In this document: positions 21,076 through 33,000 of the stretch, piece by piece
How the letters are laid out: every line of letters begins with the position of its first letter
How positions within the stretch are numbered: the stretch's first letter is position 1
From: Neopestalotiopsis rosae
Lineage: Eukaryota; Ascomycota; Sordariomycetes; Amphisphaeriales; Sporocadaceae
DNA length: 64,000 nt
NCBI GenBank assembly: GCA_023078685.1
Contig: JALGAS010000001.1
Location: 4,960,001 to 5,024,000, forward strand
Direction: 5' to 3'
The notes under the pieces: model-generated
Seen by the model: the letters and a program-made list of their open reading frames with translations, nothing else
The model's database searches: none
What the model was told of the DNA's origin: nothing
Position numbers and translations under genes: made by a program

Positions 21076-22414
21076 TCACAGATTGGCCAAGATCAAATCA
21101 ACCTCATCCCCCGCCGCGTCGAGGATATGCTCCGCCTTGAACTCGGGCTTCCAGCCCAACTGATACCCATGCTCAGCCGTGAAAGTGCACTTTCCACCCA
21201 CCTCAAAATGGACCATCTCGGGCGGATTCCCGGTGCCCCGCGCCATCTTTTCAATGGCCGCGCGGTCCGCCAGCTCGACGCGCGCGTCCTCGATGGCGGC
21301 GTGCCGGTGAAGAGCCTTCGCCATGGCGTCGTACAGGTCGTCCCAGGCCACGGACCCCGGCGACGCGAGGTAGTAACCCTGCTTGCCGTGGCCCGGGTTG
21401 GAACCCGATAGGATCGCCTTGAGGATCGTGGTGTAGAGGCTGGTGTTGTCGTTGATGTGACAGACTGGCCAGGTCTGAAAAGAAGGAAGTGAAATCACGT
21501 TAGCTTGCAAGTGAATATGGTCTCAAAGAACGGAAAAGCATCAAAAGCGTTACGAACCGGTCTGCCATCGTCGGTCCTGTAGACGCGCCCGGCTGCTTTT
21601 GCGGCCTTGACTATGGCTACAGTCTGAATAGAGATGACGTTGCCAAAACCTTCGCCCTTTCCGTCTGAGTCCAACAGAGGTTAGTATACTGGAAAGTTGT
21701 GCTATGAAATTCATGAGGCCGAGGTGAACGTACAAACGATGCACGGGGCAAAGATGTACGAACGCACACCAAGAGACTGGGATACTTCAATTATGGTGTT
21801 GTTGGTATCTATGGCCTGCAATCATGTTAATCAACTTGGACCAAAAACGGTGAAAGAAACATGACAAGCTACTCGCCTTCTGCGCTGGAGGAAATGTCGC
21901 TTTTTGAGACTTTTGGATCTCGTAAAGCTTCGGGTCCGTGTCCAACAAGGGGCGATCTGTTGGGGCTCCGGCATGCGAAGAGAAGAGCTTGGCTCCAGTA
22001 GTCTTTTGCACGAGACAGTCCACATCGAGTCAGCATGCGATCATTTCTCGTCTGGGATGAATCATGAGTGAAAATACTTACATGGAGAAAGTGAACGTCT
22101 CCGCCCTTTCGCTTCTTGACCTCTGCGAGACCCTTGATCATGGGCACCTGGACCGTCGAGTTTGCGGCGTCAATGAGGAAGAAGACGACGGTGATGTCGT
22201 TTTCTTCAATGCTTTTCTGCACGACGGCCTCATCTTGAAGGTTCACCTGGAGAGGATGGGCGCCGTATAGCTCCTTGACTTTCTGAGCTTGCGCATCCGT
22301 TCGAACGAGAGCAAACAGCGTATTGTATGGGGGCAACCCGGCTGTCGGAAGACGATGCAGGAGACTTCCGCCAAGATAGCCGGAGCCGCCGGTGATGAGA
22401 ATATTATGAGACAT
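21076..22414 (-). CDS. NAD(P)-binding epimerase/NmrA-like extended SDR
   Basis: Five exons on the minus strand: 22414-22082, 22002-21877, 21815-21734, 21664-21558, 21474-21076; 348 residues. The Rossmann signature GGSGYLGGSLL (residues 8-18) opens the protein. Downstream are TVVFFLIDAAN, AKLFSSHAGAPTDRP, GVRSYIFAPCIVYGKGEGF and TWPVCHINDN, an order typical of fungal NAD-dependent epimerase/dehydratase or NmrA-like proteins. A classical YxxxK dyad is not obvious; the YGKG segment may replace it, so it may be a regulatory or atypical SDR. Exon 2 to 3 uses a GC donor (AAG|GCGAGT), the only choice that keeps frame. The substrate is unknown. Confidence 0.82.
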
Positions 22415-23361
22415 GTTAATTCAGAGTGCTGCAGTCAAGAACCAATTCAGTGTGTTTGTAGAATGAGTAATTGATTACATGCTCTATTGCCAAGACCAAT
22501 GACGTTCGACTGCTGCTACTATATAATCCATAGTCTGCACGCATACCGAGTTGCAATACAAATCAACATTGATGATGGTGATTACTTAATCCGGATCATC
22601 TTTCTGCATGTCCGTTTCGTGTAAGCCACAATTATATCGGCGCAACTTTCACGAGTGCTGGTAGAGGTGTTTTAGAAATCCACCAGGGTAATAATGCACC
22701 CGTCAGGAGCTATACTACTCGTAGTGTCGATGGATTAGCCCCAGCCAGCCGCCTCGGAGACTTTCTGCATGTTAATTGGAAATATCCTTACAATCCACAC
22801 AGCTGTGCCGGCGCCACTCCGTCGGCTCCGAAACAACCTAATGGCCCGTGATTCGAGAACGGCCGGATATTAATCCGATCAGACCAGGAATATACGCAAG
22901 GATACATGCTGGTGGCTTGCTTTGTGATATGCTTGTCACCGAGCTGCAGCAGGCTTCGTACAAAGTACAGCAAGTTCTAAAACCAAACGTGTTGTCAAGG
23001 TGTACGCTCTGAAGCCTCTGATTCCACCCTGCCAGGTTGCTTTTGCTGGCTTGAGACCGGAGTCAAACTGCACCAATTGTGAATAGACGTCTGAATCCTG
23101 GAGGCGGCGGTGCAATTGTATACTGAACAATGCCAAGTTTGCTGCAAAACGACATGACAAGAACTTTCACTGTACAAAGACGTCGGAACCGGACCAAGGG
23201 AGATAAATGCAAACTGGTATCTTTCGTGTGATGCTTCTTCGCTGTATTTGGGCTTTCCCAAGCCCAGAAGCCAAAAACAATATTTGGACCCTTTTTTGAA
23301 ACGCCATCCCAATGCAAGTGAAGCAAGAGCTTCTGCTGCGGCGAGACCAGAGTGATGAGAA
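22415..23361. other. Intergenic, no gene seen
   Basis: About 950 bases between the SDR start and the Rpc31 stop. It should contain the SDR promoter (a TATATAA stretch near 22520) and the Rpc31 3' UTR. No frame has recognisable motifs. Confidence 0.5.
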
Positions 23362-24201
23362 TCAGTACTCGTCACCACCACCGCCACCGTCATCTTCCAT
23401 GTCGTCGTCTCCGCCGTCAAAGTATTGCTCGGCATCGTAGTCTCCACCGTCTTCATCATCCTCAAAGTCGTCATCCGCCTGGCTCATGTTCTCCTCGTCA
23501 TCGTCGGGATCCTCCTCGACGGCATCGTCCTCGTTATCCCGGCCGGCAGCCGCCTCGGCAATGCGCCGCTTGCGCTCTTCCTCCGTCTCGGGTCGCTTGC
23601 GCGCGGCGGCTTCCTCGTCGTCGTCTTCGAGGGCATTGTCCAGAGCCATGGACTTGCGCTTCATGCCCTGAGAAATGGCATCTTTGGCGGGACCACCGTC
23701 TTTGCCGTCCAGTGTATCCCACAACTCTTCTGGGAAAAGATCGTGGTGGAACGTTCGGCCTCTTAGAAACGGCATCGTCCTTGTCTCGGACACAAACTGG
23801 TGCGTGAACATGGGCACTGCCGTGAAAGGATCGACCGTGGCTTTGCTCTTGATTCCATACCGCTCGTTGACCTGCTCCTGGCCGTATTGTTTTGACACTG
23901 GATCGGCAATGTTGGATGAAGTACCCAGGGCCTCGGTGGCCAGGTGCTTGTGCGTGTATAGTGGTGAGTTGTGGAAGTCGCGTCGGACCTTGACAAAGTA
24001 GCGAACCGAGCGGCTCTCGGCAGATGTCAGGGGAAAGCTGCTCGCTGCCGGAGGGCGGTAGGTCTTTGGATATGTGTCCTGCGGTTGGTCGGTATTCAAG
24101 GTAGGATCGTATTCCCAAGGAAGACCATTTGCTCCTCCTTTGCCGCCTCGAGCGCCGCCACGTCCACCTCTGCCCCCGCCACGACCGCCGCGTGCTGCCA
24201 T
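23362..24201 (-). CDS. RPC31: RNA polymerase III subunit Rpc31 (RPC7)
   Basis: A single exon of 279 residues. The N-terminus is a run of Arg-Gly-Gly repeats. The conserved core follows: PSTF-like Pro/Ser segment, SVRYFVKVRRDFHNSPLY, then DPFTAVPMFTHQFVSETR and LFPEELWDTLDG. The last 70 residues are almost entirely Asp/Glu with Gly, which is the hallmark of Rpc31. Rpc31 forms the Rpc82-Rpc34-Rpc31 subcomplex needed for Pol III initiation at tRNA and 5S genes. The length agrees with the yeast and mould proteins (about 220-280). Confidence 0.85.
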   Translation of the reverse strand: MAARGGRGGGRGGRGGARGGKGGANGLPWEYDPTLNTDQPQDTYPKTYRPPAASSFPLTSAESRSVRYFVKVRRDFHNSPLYTHKHLATEALGTSSNIADPVSKQYGQEQVNERYGIKSKATVDPFTAVPMFTHQFVSETRTMPFLRGRTFHHDLFPEELWDTLDGKDGGPAKDAISQGMKRKSMALDNALEDDDEEAAARKRPETEEERKRRIAEAAAGRDNEDDAVEEDPDDDEENMSQADDDFEDDEDGGDYDAEQYFDGGDDDMEDDGGGGGDEY

Positions 24202-24979
24202 TGCAGTTTATGACATACGACTTGGGGAGTCCTCACTGAGCGCGTAGATGCTGTGGTAGCCTAGTGGTACAACACGGGGGTTCGTCGGGCAAGCTGGTGG
24301 TTCGTAATAAGAGAAGTCAAGTGACATAGATGAATCACCGGCCGGGAAAAAGAGCTGTCGCAAAGTTTCAATCTCACTCGACTTTTTAGTGGGGTCGTCG
24401 ACAGGTACGTACTGCCAAAACTGCCCGGGGTACTACGTAGCGCCTAGCGGTGCAATTCCAGACCTTGCAGATTCCTCTGGGCTTAAGATGTCACTGGCAC
24501 TGACTTACTTACCCCGCCATGGATCAATTATCAGTTATAAGTGAGCTGTGAGAAATCATTGCATAGCAAAGCACCGTCACTTGAATTACGATTTGTCGGG
24601 TCTTTTTACTCTTTTCTTTCATTCTTTACGACTTAGTACAATTTATGATAGTGTGTGTCTATCTTTGTAGCGCCTCAAAACAAGGGACTTGATCCCGAAT
24701 TGTATAAATGTCTGGTAGCTTCTGCATGAGACCATCTCGAATCTTTTGGAGGGGCAGCTCACTAAACAATATGAGCAAACAGCCACTTGACGCCGCGACA
24801 GCTCCTGTTTGCCTGGTACCAATCTGACCTGTCCGCACATACAACAGAGGGGTTTCCCCAGCCCAATCTTATATGAGCAATACTCCAACGTAGGCCATAT
24901 TTCACACACAAGTGTCAGGGATATTTCACAGTCTCCTGAGCAAGCATCGATTCCTTTCATGACGCGGATTGCAGTCAAG
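24202..24979. other. Divergent promoter region with tRNA-like remnant
   Basis: Shared upstream region of Rpc31 (minus) and the Hsm3-like gene (plus). At 24252-24312 there is an A-box-like TAGCCTAGTGG and a degraded B-box-like GGTTCGTAATA; see findings. Otherwise nothing recognised. Confidence 0.45.
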
Positions 24980-26157
24980 ATGGACGACGCAGTGGTGCCT
25001 CTGACGGGTGTAGATGAACTGGACAAGCACCTCGACGAACTCATAGCCGACCCAACCCTTGCGACCAATATCAAGTTGTTTGATAATGTCACGCTGCAAC
25101 TAACAGGTAACATTGCCCAATTTGAAATCACATATATTAAGTTTATTGCTAACTCCGTGTGTGTATCAATCAAGAGGTCAACATCCCACCCCTGATCCCG
25201 CGCCTACTGCCCAAGATCACCGAGATTCTCAAGCAGTATCAGCAAAATCCGGCCATCCTCTGCGAGCTGGCCATCAAGCTGCTGGGCCCCTTGACCTTTA
25301 CCCAGGTCATGTCCCTGGCCTCCGAGGACGCCATCATCCAGGCCCTGCGGTCCCCGGCCCCCTCGGCCAACCTGCTCGCCCTGGCCGTCGTCGAAAAGGC
25401 GAGCCGCTCCCCCGGCGAGGCCGCCATCCTGGCCACGCTCAAGAGCGTCGTCGCCGCCTTCGTGGTCCAGTGGCTCAGCAGCCCCACGGTCGAGGTCGGG
25501 GAGAGGGGCAGCAAGGTCCTGGGCGACCTCCTCGACGTCGACTGCGCAACGGTCCGCCGCCCCCCGCAGGGCGTCTCCCACGGCGGCCAGGAGATTGTCC
25601 TCCGCAGCCGGCCTCCCGGCCAAGGTCTCATGTGGCGGCGCGTTTTTCACGATCGGGACATCTACGGCTCCATCCTCTCCCTGTCTAGCTTCGGCCGCCA
25701 TCATGACGGTGTGGAAGGCGGGCTGGACGAGCATCAGATCACGCTGGCGCAGGGACGACTTCTCCGGCTGCTACCGCGCCTGGCTGCCCTCGACCTGGCC
25801 GCCGTAACGCAGACCGAGTTTCCAGATCTGCATCAGCGTTTTGCCCGCGAGGAGGTCGATAACAACAGCAGCAGCGCTCATGCCGACGGTCTGCTCCAGT
25901 TTGCCGCCCTGCACATGATCAACAACGAGGACCTGCTCATGCACCTCACTCTGATTGACTTTTTCGAGACCCTCGTCAGCATCCAGCGGATAACACCGTT
26001 TTCTACATACAAGACAGAGGCCCTGGGAACGCTCCTCCGAGAAGCGGTGTCGCATGATTCTGATCTCAAAAGCGCCATCATCAGTCTACCCGAGCGTACA
26101 GTGCCTGAAGAGGCAAACGATTTGAGAACATTCATTGGCACTCTGATCCACGACTAA
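24980..26157 (+). CDS. Proteasome assembly chaperone, Hsm3/PSMD5-like
   Basis: Two exons, 24980-25106 and 25175-26157, 369 residues; the intron joins LQLT|EVNIPPLIPRLLP in frame with branch GCTAACT. The protein is almost all helical, with ARM/HEAT-like pairs (PAILCELAIKLLGPLTFTQVMSLASED, ANLLALAVVEKASRS, LMHLTLIDFFETLVSIQ). The MWRRVFHDRDIY block is typical of fungal Hsm3/S5b proteins. Hsm3 binds the Rpt1-Rpt2-Rpn1 base module during 26S proteasome assembly. It is shorter than yeast Hsm3 (about 480) and human PSMD5 (about 504). A GC-rich stretch (about residues 155-180) looks irregular and may hide a further intron or a sequencing problem. Confidence 0.68.
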
Positions 26158-26771
26158 TCCTGGGCATTGCTCAAATTGTATCTTTGATAGATGTGCAGCC
26201 GCCACAGTCCTACGCCGAGATGTCCTGTTGCAGCAGTGAGGGCAGCCGGTTAACCCATTGAGGCCACAATAGGCCAAACGAATCTCACTTGTTCCGCCAC
26301 ACATCAGTAAAACCCCAACAACACTCCAAGTCTTGGTGTCATGGAAGATGGTAAGGCGTGGGTCTGGCCAAAGCTGCAGGTGGCTTGGAGATCTGCTGGG
26401 GCATTGGACTGACAATAATGCCGCAAGAGCACCAGATCTTCATCCGCGTGCGATCAAGTAGCAACTAAAAAGGTGTATAGGCGTTATACTTCGCAATAGA
26501 TAATGGGAGCCCAATTCACTCCTCGTTGCTTGCAATTTCAAGTGCTAAGACGCTGGAATAACATTTATTGTTCAGGAATAGTCATGTATCTACAACTGCC
26601 AGTGTGAACATCCCCACTGTGCACAGCGCTAATGACAAGAAAATGGCCTGATGTGTACATGAAAAAGTAATTACGCGTGTTCGCAATACAAATCCTCCGA
26701 GCTTGTTGCCTGATATTGCAATGTCAGGCCTCAGAATTGGTTCTTGGCAAGACACGGCAACGTGTCTACGC
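26158..26771. other. Convergent intergenic region
   Basis: 3' flanks of the Hsm3-like gene and of the AAA ATPase gene. No gene seen. Confidence 0.5.
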
Positions 26772-29700
26772 TCAGAAATAGCTTCTCATGGCTTCCTGGT
26801 ACCCTGTGCCTCCATTTAGGTCTTGTTGGAAACTCTGCAGCACGTCAAGGAATTGAATAATGTGCTTCATGCTCAGAGCTTCCCCGCGATGAAGAGCCAG
26901 CGCCTGTGCTGTGCGAACAGTGTTCTTGATCTGACGGCCATTGAGATTGTGTCTTGCGAGCGTATTGTAATCTTCTTCGGTGAAGTTCGTTACAGAAACT
27001 TCCTTCAGAGCCTTCACTCGTTCAATGAATATCTTGAAAATCGCCTTCTTGGCCTTGGTGTCGAGTTCGTCGTAACGAAGACCAATGTGAATTCGGGACT
27101 GGAATGCCTCGTCAAACGTCTAAATGGTTGGTTAGCATTTGGTTAATCGTTAGTCAGTGGATAACTTGAAAGCACATACCTCGACGCGGTTGGTAGTCAG
27201 GAACATGATGCCCTGAAAGTACTCCAGTTGTCGAAGGAAGATGCTCACGAGGGCGTTCCGGTGAATGTCATGCATGTTTCGCTTCTCCAAAAAGACGTCG
27301 GCTTCATCGAGAAGCAGAATTGCACCCCATGTGTGACATATTTCCAGAACTCTCTGTAGTTCTCCCTCTAGTGAGCGCGAGTCTGTACCGAGATCGCCGG
27401 CTGATACGCTATACAGAGGACACTTGAGAAACTCGCTAATCCCTTCCGCAGTGAGAGTCTTGCCCGTTCCTGGAGGTCCGTGAAGCACAAAAACCAAACC
27501 TTTACCCTTGCCTTGAATGACATCGTCGATGTTCCTGGCAGCATGATGCTTGTGAGATTCCACAAGAGCCTTGACTACATCCTTTGTCTTGGGCTGAAGC
27601 ACAAGCGATTCGTATGCAGACTCGTTCCAGGTGATTTCCTTGACACCACTGACCGAAAGCTCAACCCAGAGCTTTTCATTGAATGCAAAGCCGAGAACGA
27701 CGGGAGATGCCATGAGGTGATCCTCGTCGGAGAGTTGCTGTCCATCAAAAGCCTTCCTGGTTTTCTCGACATCGCTAGGCTGATTCTCCTCATCTCTTTC
27801 GGCTCGTTTACCAGAAGAAGAGCCATTCTCCAGAGCTGTGCCCGGCTTGTCAGGAATATCCATTGAAACGTGGACTTCTTGCGTATTTCCGTCCTTGTCC
27901 TCGAGAAGTTGAGTTACCAACTTGGCCAAGTTCTGATTGTCTTGTAGGGCCTTGCCACCATCGCCGAGATCACCGTCAGAGTAGTCCTCGACCTCACTAC
28001 CGTCGGGGGAATCCAAGACATCATAATCTTTGGGACGAATGGGGGAGATCTGAAGAACAAAATCATCAGTTCTAGTCTTGATTGGAAGGGAACAATGAAA
28101 CTTGCCTGGTAATTGGGATTGTGGCGTCGGTAGGTGCTCGGGTCAACCATGATACGGCCATTGATGTTCACTTTGACTATTGACTTCTTCTTCTTGTAGA
28201 AAGCAATGCCTTCGTGACTCTTATAGTGCGCGCCTGCCAAGCTGACAAACTTCTCGCCACGCTCAATGAGATCCTTTCGTATCTGACCCTCATCTTTGTG
28301 GTACTGGAGCGGAAAGCACTCAAGGGTGTTGATTTTTCGCGCACCTCTGAACGCAGAAAATTCTTCGCACATGGTGCCGTAACCAAATTTCTTGCCGTCA
28401 AACTCAAGATACTATATCCAAATTAGCTCGAAATCAATGTGATATTTGATTACATGCCCGGCATTTACCTTGCCCTCAACGTAGAAAAACTCTCCCTTCA
28501 AGGGAGCCCGCTGTTTCTCGGCAAACTCAACCTTGAAAACCCGAGGCTCATCAGCTGAGCCGTATGTAGTAGTATATGCCATGGTACCAGGCTTCCACAA
28601 TGCCCAGCAGAGATCAAATGTGATGAGTCCGTGATCGAGAAGGGGGTACAAGCTGTGAACGAATTAGTGCTCATCATCGACACCAAGGGGGAAGCGGGGA
28701 AATTGGGAAGAGAAAGGAAGCGAGAATAAATTTTTCACATACGTTTTCTTGATCTGTGCGTAGTCCTTATCCAGGTACCTAATAAGAACACGAAGGTGTC
28801 GACGCTTTTCATCAATCCACCTTTGCACCTTCTTCCGGGCCTTCTTGTTTTTTCCGGCCGGCTCCAGGTCTTTCAAGTTCTTCATGTGCTCTCGAAGTTC
28901 ATCCAGATAGCTGTCACAAGTCAGTCATCAGTTCTTCATTGATACGTATCGTCTTGATCAACTTACAGAAACAAGATATTGGGATCGAGACTGGGGGTCT
29001 CCACCACCAAATTCATACCTCGAAGATTCCCCATCACGTCGCGCAGGGCCTCACGAAGCTGCTTGCTCTTGATATCGACCACGGTGGCCTTGTACTTTCC
29101 CTCCCAATCGAAAGTACGGCGCACATGAAATAGATACTCGTCATAGCGCGAGTTGTGAGCTGTAGACGTGTCCTTCAGTTTGTAGTTATGGATGGTCGTG
29201 TCCCACACTTGGTCGACACGCTTGTACTCTAGTAATTGTCGGCGCTGGCCACTCTTATTCCTAGTTCGGAGAGGGTTCCAATTGTCTTCCGCAACCTCGC
29301 CGCTCATTTCTTCATCTCCCGTGTCAACGTTCAAGGAAGGTGGGAGACGCGGAACGGTCATGGGAGGCAATTTTAGTTGACCAAGACCGGATCTATTCCA
29401 CTGTCTGATCAAATGTGGTGGAATTGATTGATGCATACCTGGTGGGACTGATTGATTTATGCCTGCGGGAGTGGCTAGACCTCCATTGTACGCAGGTACT
29501 GGGTTATGAGTTAGATTTTGAAGCTGACGGGTGAGCAACTTGATCTGTTGCTGCACGGTTGCAAGGCTCTTCTTCTGTGACTTTCTTTCATTCTCGGCGT
29601 CTTCCTCGTCGCTTGTTTCAAGAGACTCAGAATCGGAGATATCGGTATCTGAAACGGGAGATTTGCTGGGCTTCTTCCGGTGCTTTGATTCCTTACTGGC

Positions 29701-30063
29701 CCTTCCTTTCTTGGATCTGGATTTCTTCCTTGGAGTCTCTTCCTCTGAATCTACGTCTGATGTCTCGTCTGAAGACAAATCACTGTCAGAGCTATCGCCA
29801 TCTGACTGGTCTTCGGCAGCAGTGACCTTCTTGCGTTTCTTAGACTTGGAATTCTTAGTCGAAGACTTGGTATGCTTGTGGTTCTTGGCCCCATTGACAC
29901 CATTGGTCTTGATCTTCTCAGTCTGGTTCGTCTTTGTTGCTGCAGCAGAATCTGCCATGGAGGAACTCGAGGGCGTGATGACAGAAGGATCCTTGCTCGT
30001 GGACGTTCTACTGCCCTCGCTCTTTGGGCTCACTTCCAAGGCAGATGGAGAAGCCATACTCAT
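26772..30063 (-). CDS. Large AAA ATPase with disordered N-terminus
   Basis: Six exons on the minus strand: 30063-28967, 28910-28743, 28652-28469, 28411-28106, 28049-27180, 27119-26772; 990 residues. Residues 1-170 are Ser/Lys/Asp/Glu-rich with basic clusters (NSKSKKRKK) that could be nuclear signals. The middle part (about 260-580) is the domain usual in mould AAA proteins of this class: LYPLLDHGLITFDLCW, GKKFGYGTMCEEF, FVSLAGAHYKSHEG. The AAA core has Walker A GPPGTGKT (about 776-783), Walker B ILLLDEAD (about 833), sensor MFLTTNRVE and an arginine-containing FQSRIHIGL. The intron after exon 4 is GC-AG with a perfect AG|GCAAGT donor. Related proteins resemble the BCS1/spastin-like AAA families, but the cellular role is unknown. 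Confidence 0.9.
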
Positions 30064-33000
30064 AGTGATGATTATCGACTCAAATTATGTGAAGTAATTA
30101 CTGTTGTTGGGTCGCTGGGAGGACCGCAGAATGAATACTGAAGCACCTGCGCTTCCTGTTGGGAAAATATCAGTAAGGTAGCCGGGAAATAGAATAGAGC
30201 CTAGAGCACATGGCAGGATGTTGTTTTGATTTAATAGAGAGGTTCCCCGTGTCGCATTTCAGCAAGAACGAATGACGGAGAGAGGAGAAGGAATCTACCG
30301 CGAACAAACGGAAGCTGCGCGCAATGGGGCGAATGCTGATGAGACTCAGCTCCTTCACGAGTACCCCGCAATAGATGACCAAGAAGAAGGTTCGAGTACA
30401 GGATGTTTGAAGGGAGGAAAGTGCCAGAACATGTGTCGATGATGACTTTTTCGAAACAAAATGGGGATTTTTGTACTTACCAATGTCACCAATCTGGTGA
30501 AACTAAGTAGAAGGAGAACTTAATACTGATGAAAATGTGTTGAGCAGAGAGCATAGAGCAGAGTAGGCAGTAGAGAAGAGGCAGCTACCCCGGTCGATGA
30601 AAGACGATGTCCTGGGTTGCGGAAGGGCGTCAAAGAACTTCTGGTAGGGCTGTCCGCCAAAGAGGTTGTCAGCGAATTATTTAAGTCTCAGTTAGTTCAA
30701 TGCTCATGTGTTGGATGCCGAGCGTCAAGGCAGACAAGGCATCCAATTCAAGATTGACATGTATACTACCTAAGTAAGGCGAGCGCAGATGTTCAGTATG
30801 CGGTGTCAGCCAGGCCAAGGGTCCTGCCATGCATTAGTGCTTTCTCTGCTGGGCACTCTCAATGTTACAGCAACAGCAGCAGCCTGCTTAAGGACAGTAG
30901 CTGCCTGCGCACATCCCATCTGTCAGACCAGTGAGCTGTCACTCCCAGAATGCATGACGAGCTGCACATTCAACTTTCAAGCTTGCATCATGCATGGATC
31001 TTACCAGAAACGACAAGTCCGATGGTCGGCACCCATCCATCAACCAAGGCTGTAGGGTCCATCAAAGCATTTGCATGTTGACGAATTGACACCACTAGAA
31101 GCGACGAGTGCCTGAAGCCAGTAGTAAGACAGTCTATGCTATGATTTTACAACTTTGTAATATTCAAATCATCGTATTTATGTAGTTTCTATACTGAGAT
31201 AGACAGTATCTCGTATGCGCAGAGCAGATCAGCGAATAGTCTGGCACGTGGCCAATAAGACGACAATAACTGAACCTAGATCCACCAGGTCCGGCTAGAG
31301 TTGCTTAGAGGTGCCTGTTAATCGTACAACATGTGAAAGAGAATGCTACTTACTTGTCATAAGTTACGTCCTTATAACTCAGAGGGCAGCTTTCGTACAT
31401 ATTAACTAGAAGTTCCCTGGATGAGACATCATAATATAGAGTCGCGATTTGCAGAAGGCCGTATTTTGACAACCAATGAATTGCAAATGTGGGATAGTCA
31501 CAATTTACAAACATGCTCGGCGGCTGCCCCCACCTCTGCCTGGATGCCTCCCAGCGACGGGACGGCTAGCTCCACCATATTGCCCTCTTGAATGGAAGAT
31601 CATCAAAGTGCCTTGCCTCTGCTTACTGTCATACGGGAACATTGCTAGGCAACAAAGCAGGCAGCCAAACCATGTCTCGGTGTGAGAAAGAAAAATTGAA
31701 GACCTTGGAATGCCATGGAAGCTCTATCTGCTTCGGCCGCGGCGTGTCCAATATATTGAATCGGCTGCTGGGCTTTCTTGGGATTGAACATTTGCGGCCG
31801 GCTGCAAGTTTGGCAGCTTTCGTCTCATGTCGAAAAGATCGGCATGCGACAGTCGCAGTATGCAAAATTGCGCGGTGGCTCGACATGGTCGACATTCACC
31901 AATCTTCGCGGCAAGGTTTACCAATCGTTGCCTCATCTATCTTAGTTGTTGGGAAATACTCTCAAATGGTAGGTAGCTGAAGTGCGGTTGTCTGCAGCAT
32001 GACAAGTCAGGTTGCACGATCTGAAATGCCGGGCAGTGATTTAATATATTGCACTTTCTATCTATTTTCATTGTCTTGATTGGATTTAGAGAGTGCAGCT
32101 GATGAAGGGTATGCCCAGGGTCGATACGGCAAGGAGAACTGCCCGCAGCCTGACCACCTGGACTACAAATACACAATTGAATGCGAAAATATATGCAATG
32201 TCTGCGACGATTGTGGTGCAGAGCAATTGACAAGGTGGAATCCTTGCTTCCCACGCAATGGATGTATGTTCCATCAAGGACATTGCATAGGCGATATGGA
32301 AGGTGCTTACAAAGAAGGGTAAGATTCCGGGGACGATTTCAGACATGATCTCAACTCTGGGAAATCTTGAGCATCTACAAGGGTTGCATATGTCAGTATG
32401 CACCATCCCCAGCTATCACTGCCGGAAGCTGTAGGGCCGGGCAGCGCAGTAACCGGTGTAAGAATGCCCATGCTGTCCATGCATTCATTTGATTCTATCG
32501 GGGATAGTTCTATGTTCTCCCTCCGAGCTGCATATGGTTTGCTAATGAGCGCTTCGTGTAAAGATTCCGTTCGTAGGACGACAGAGTGGCGAACGAGCCT
32601 ATCGCACAAAGTCCGCCTCATTCAGCAAGCTCGCAAACTCGGTAAACGCGTGCATGGACGATAAATTCATGCTTTCTATGAGGCACAGCAACCCTCTCAT
32701 GAGTATCACCGATTCCAGCCGTCCTAAGTGGCTGATATCCAACAGCCGGATGCTCTCAGGCTGGGCACTTCCGCAATGAAGCGGTAGACTGCAGAAGACT
32801 TGATGGCCTGCCGTCGACCAACGGTCACAAGCGCTGGTAGATAAGATTAGCATCAAGAGGGCTCTTATAGTCGCGGATAAAAGGTGGCTGAGCAGGTAAA
32901 AATCATTGGTATGGACACCTGCAGAAGCTCATGTTGTTCTTGCAAATTGCACATTGAATGCGATAGTGACACTGGTTGCACCTACATTCATAGTTGTCGT

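Noticed and set aside
21127..21411. Plus-strand frame over the last SDR exon
   Set aside because: Antisense shadow of a GC-rich exon whose minus-strand translation is conserved-looking.
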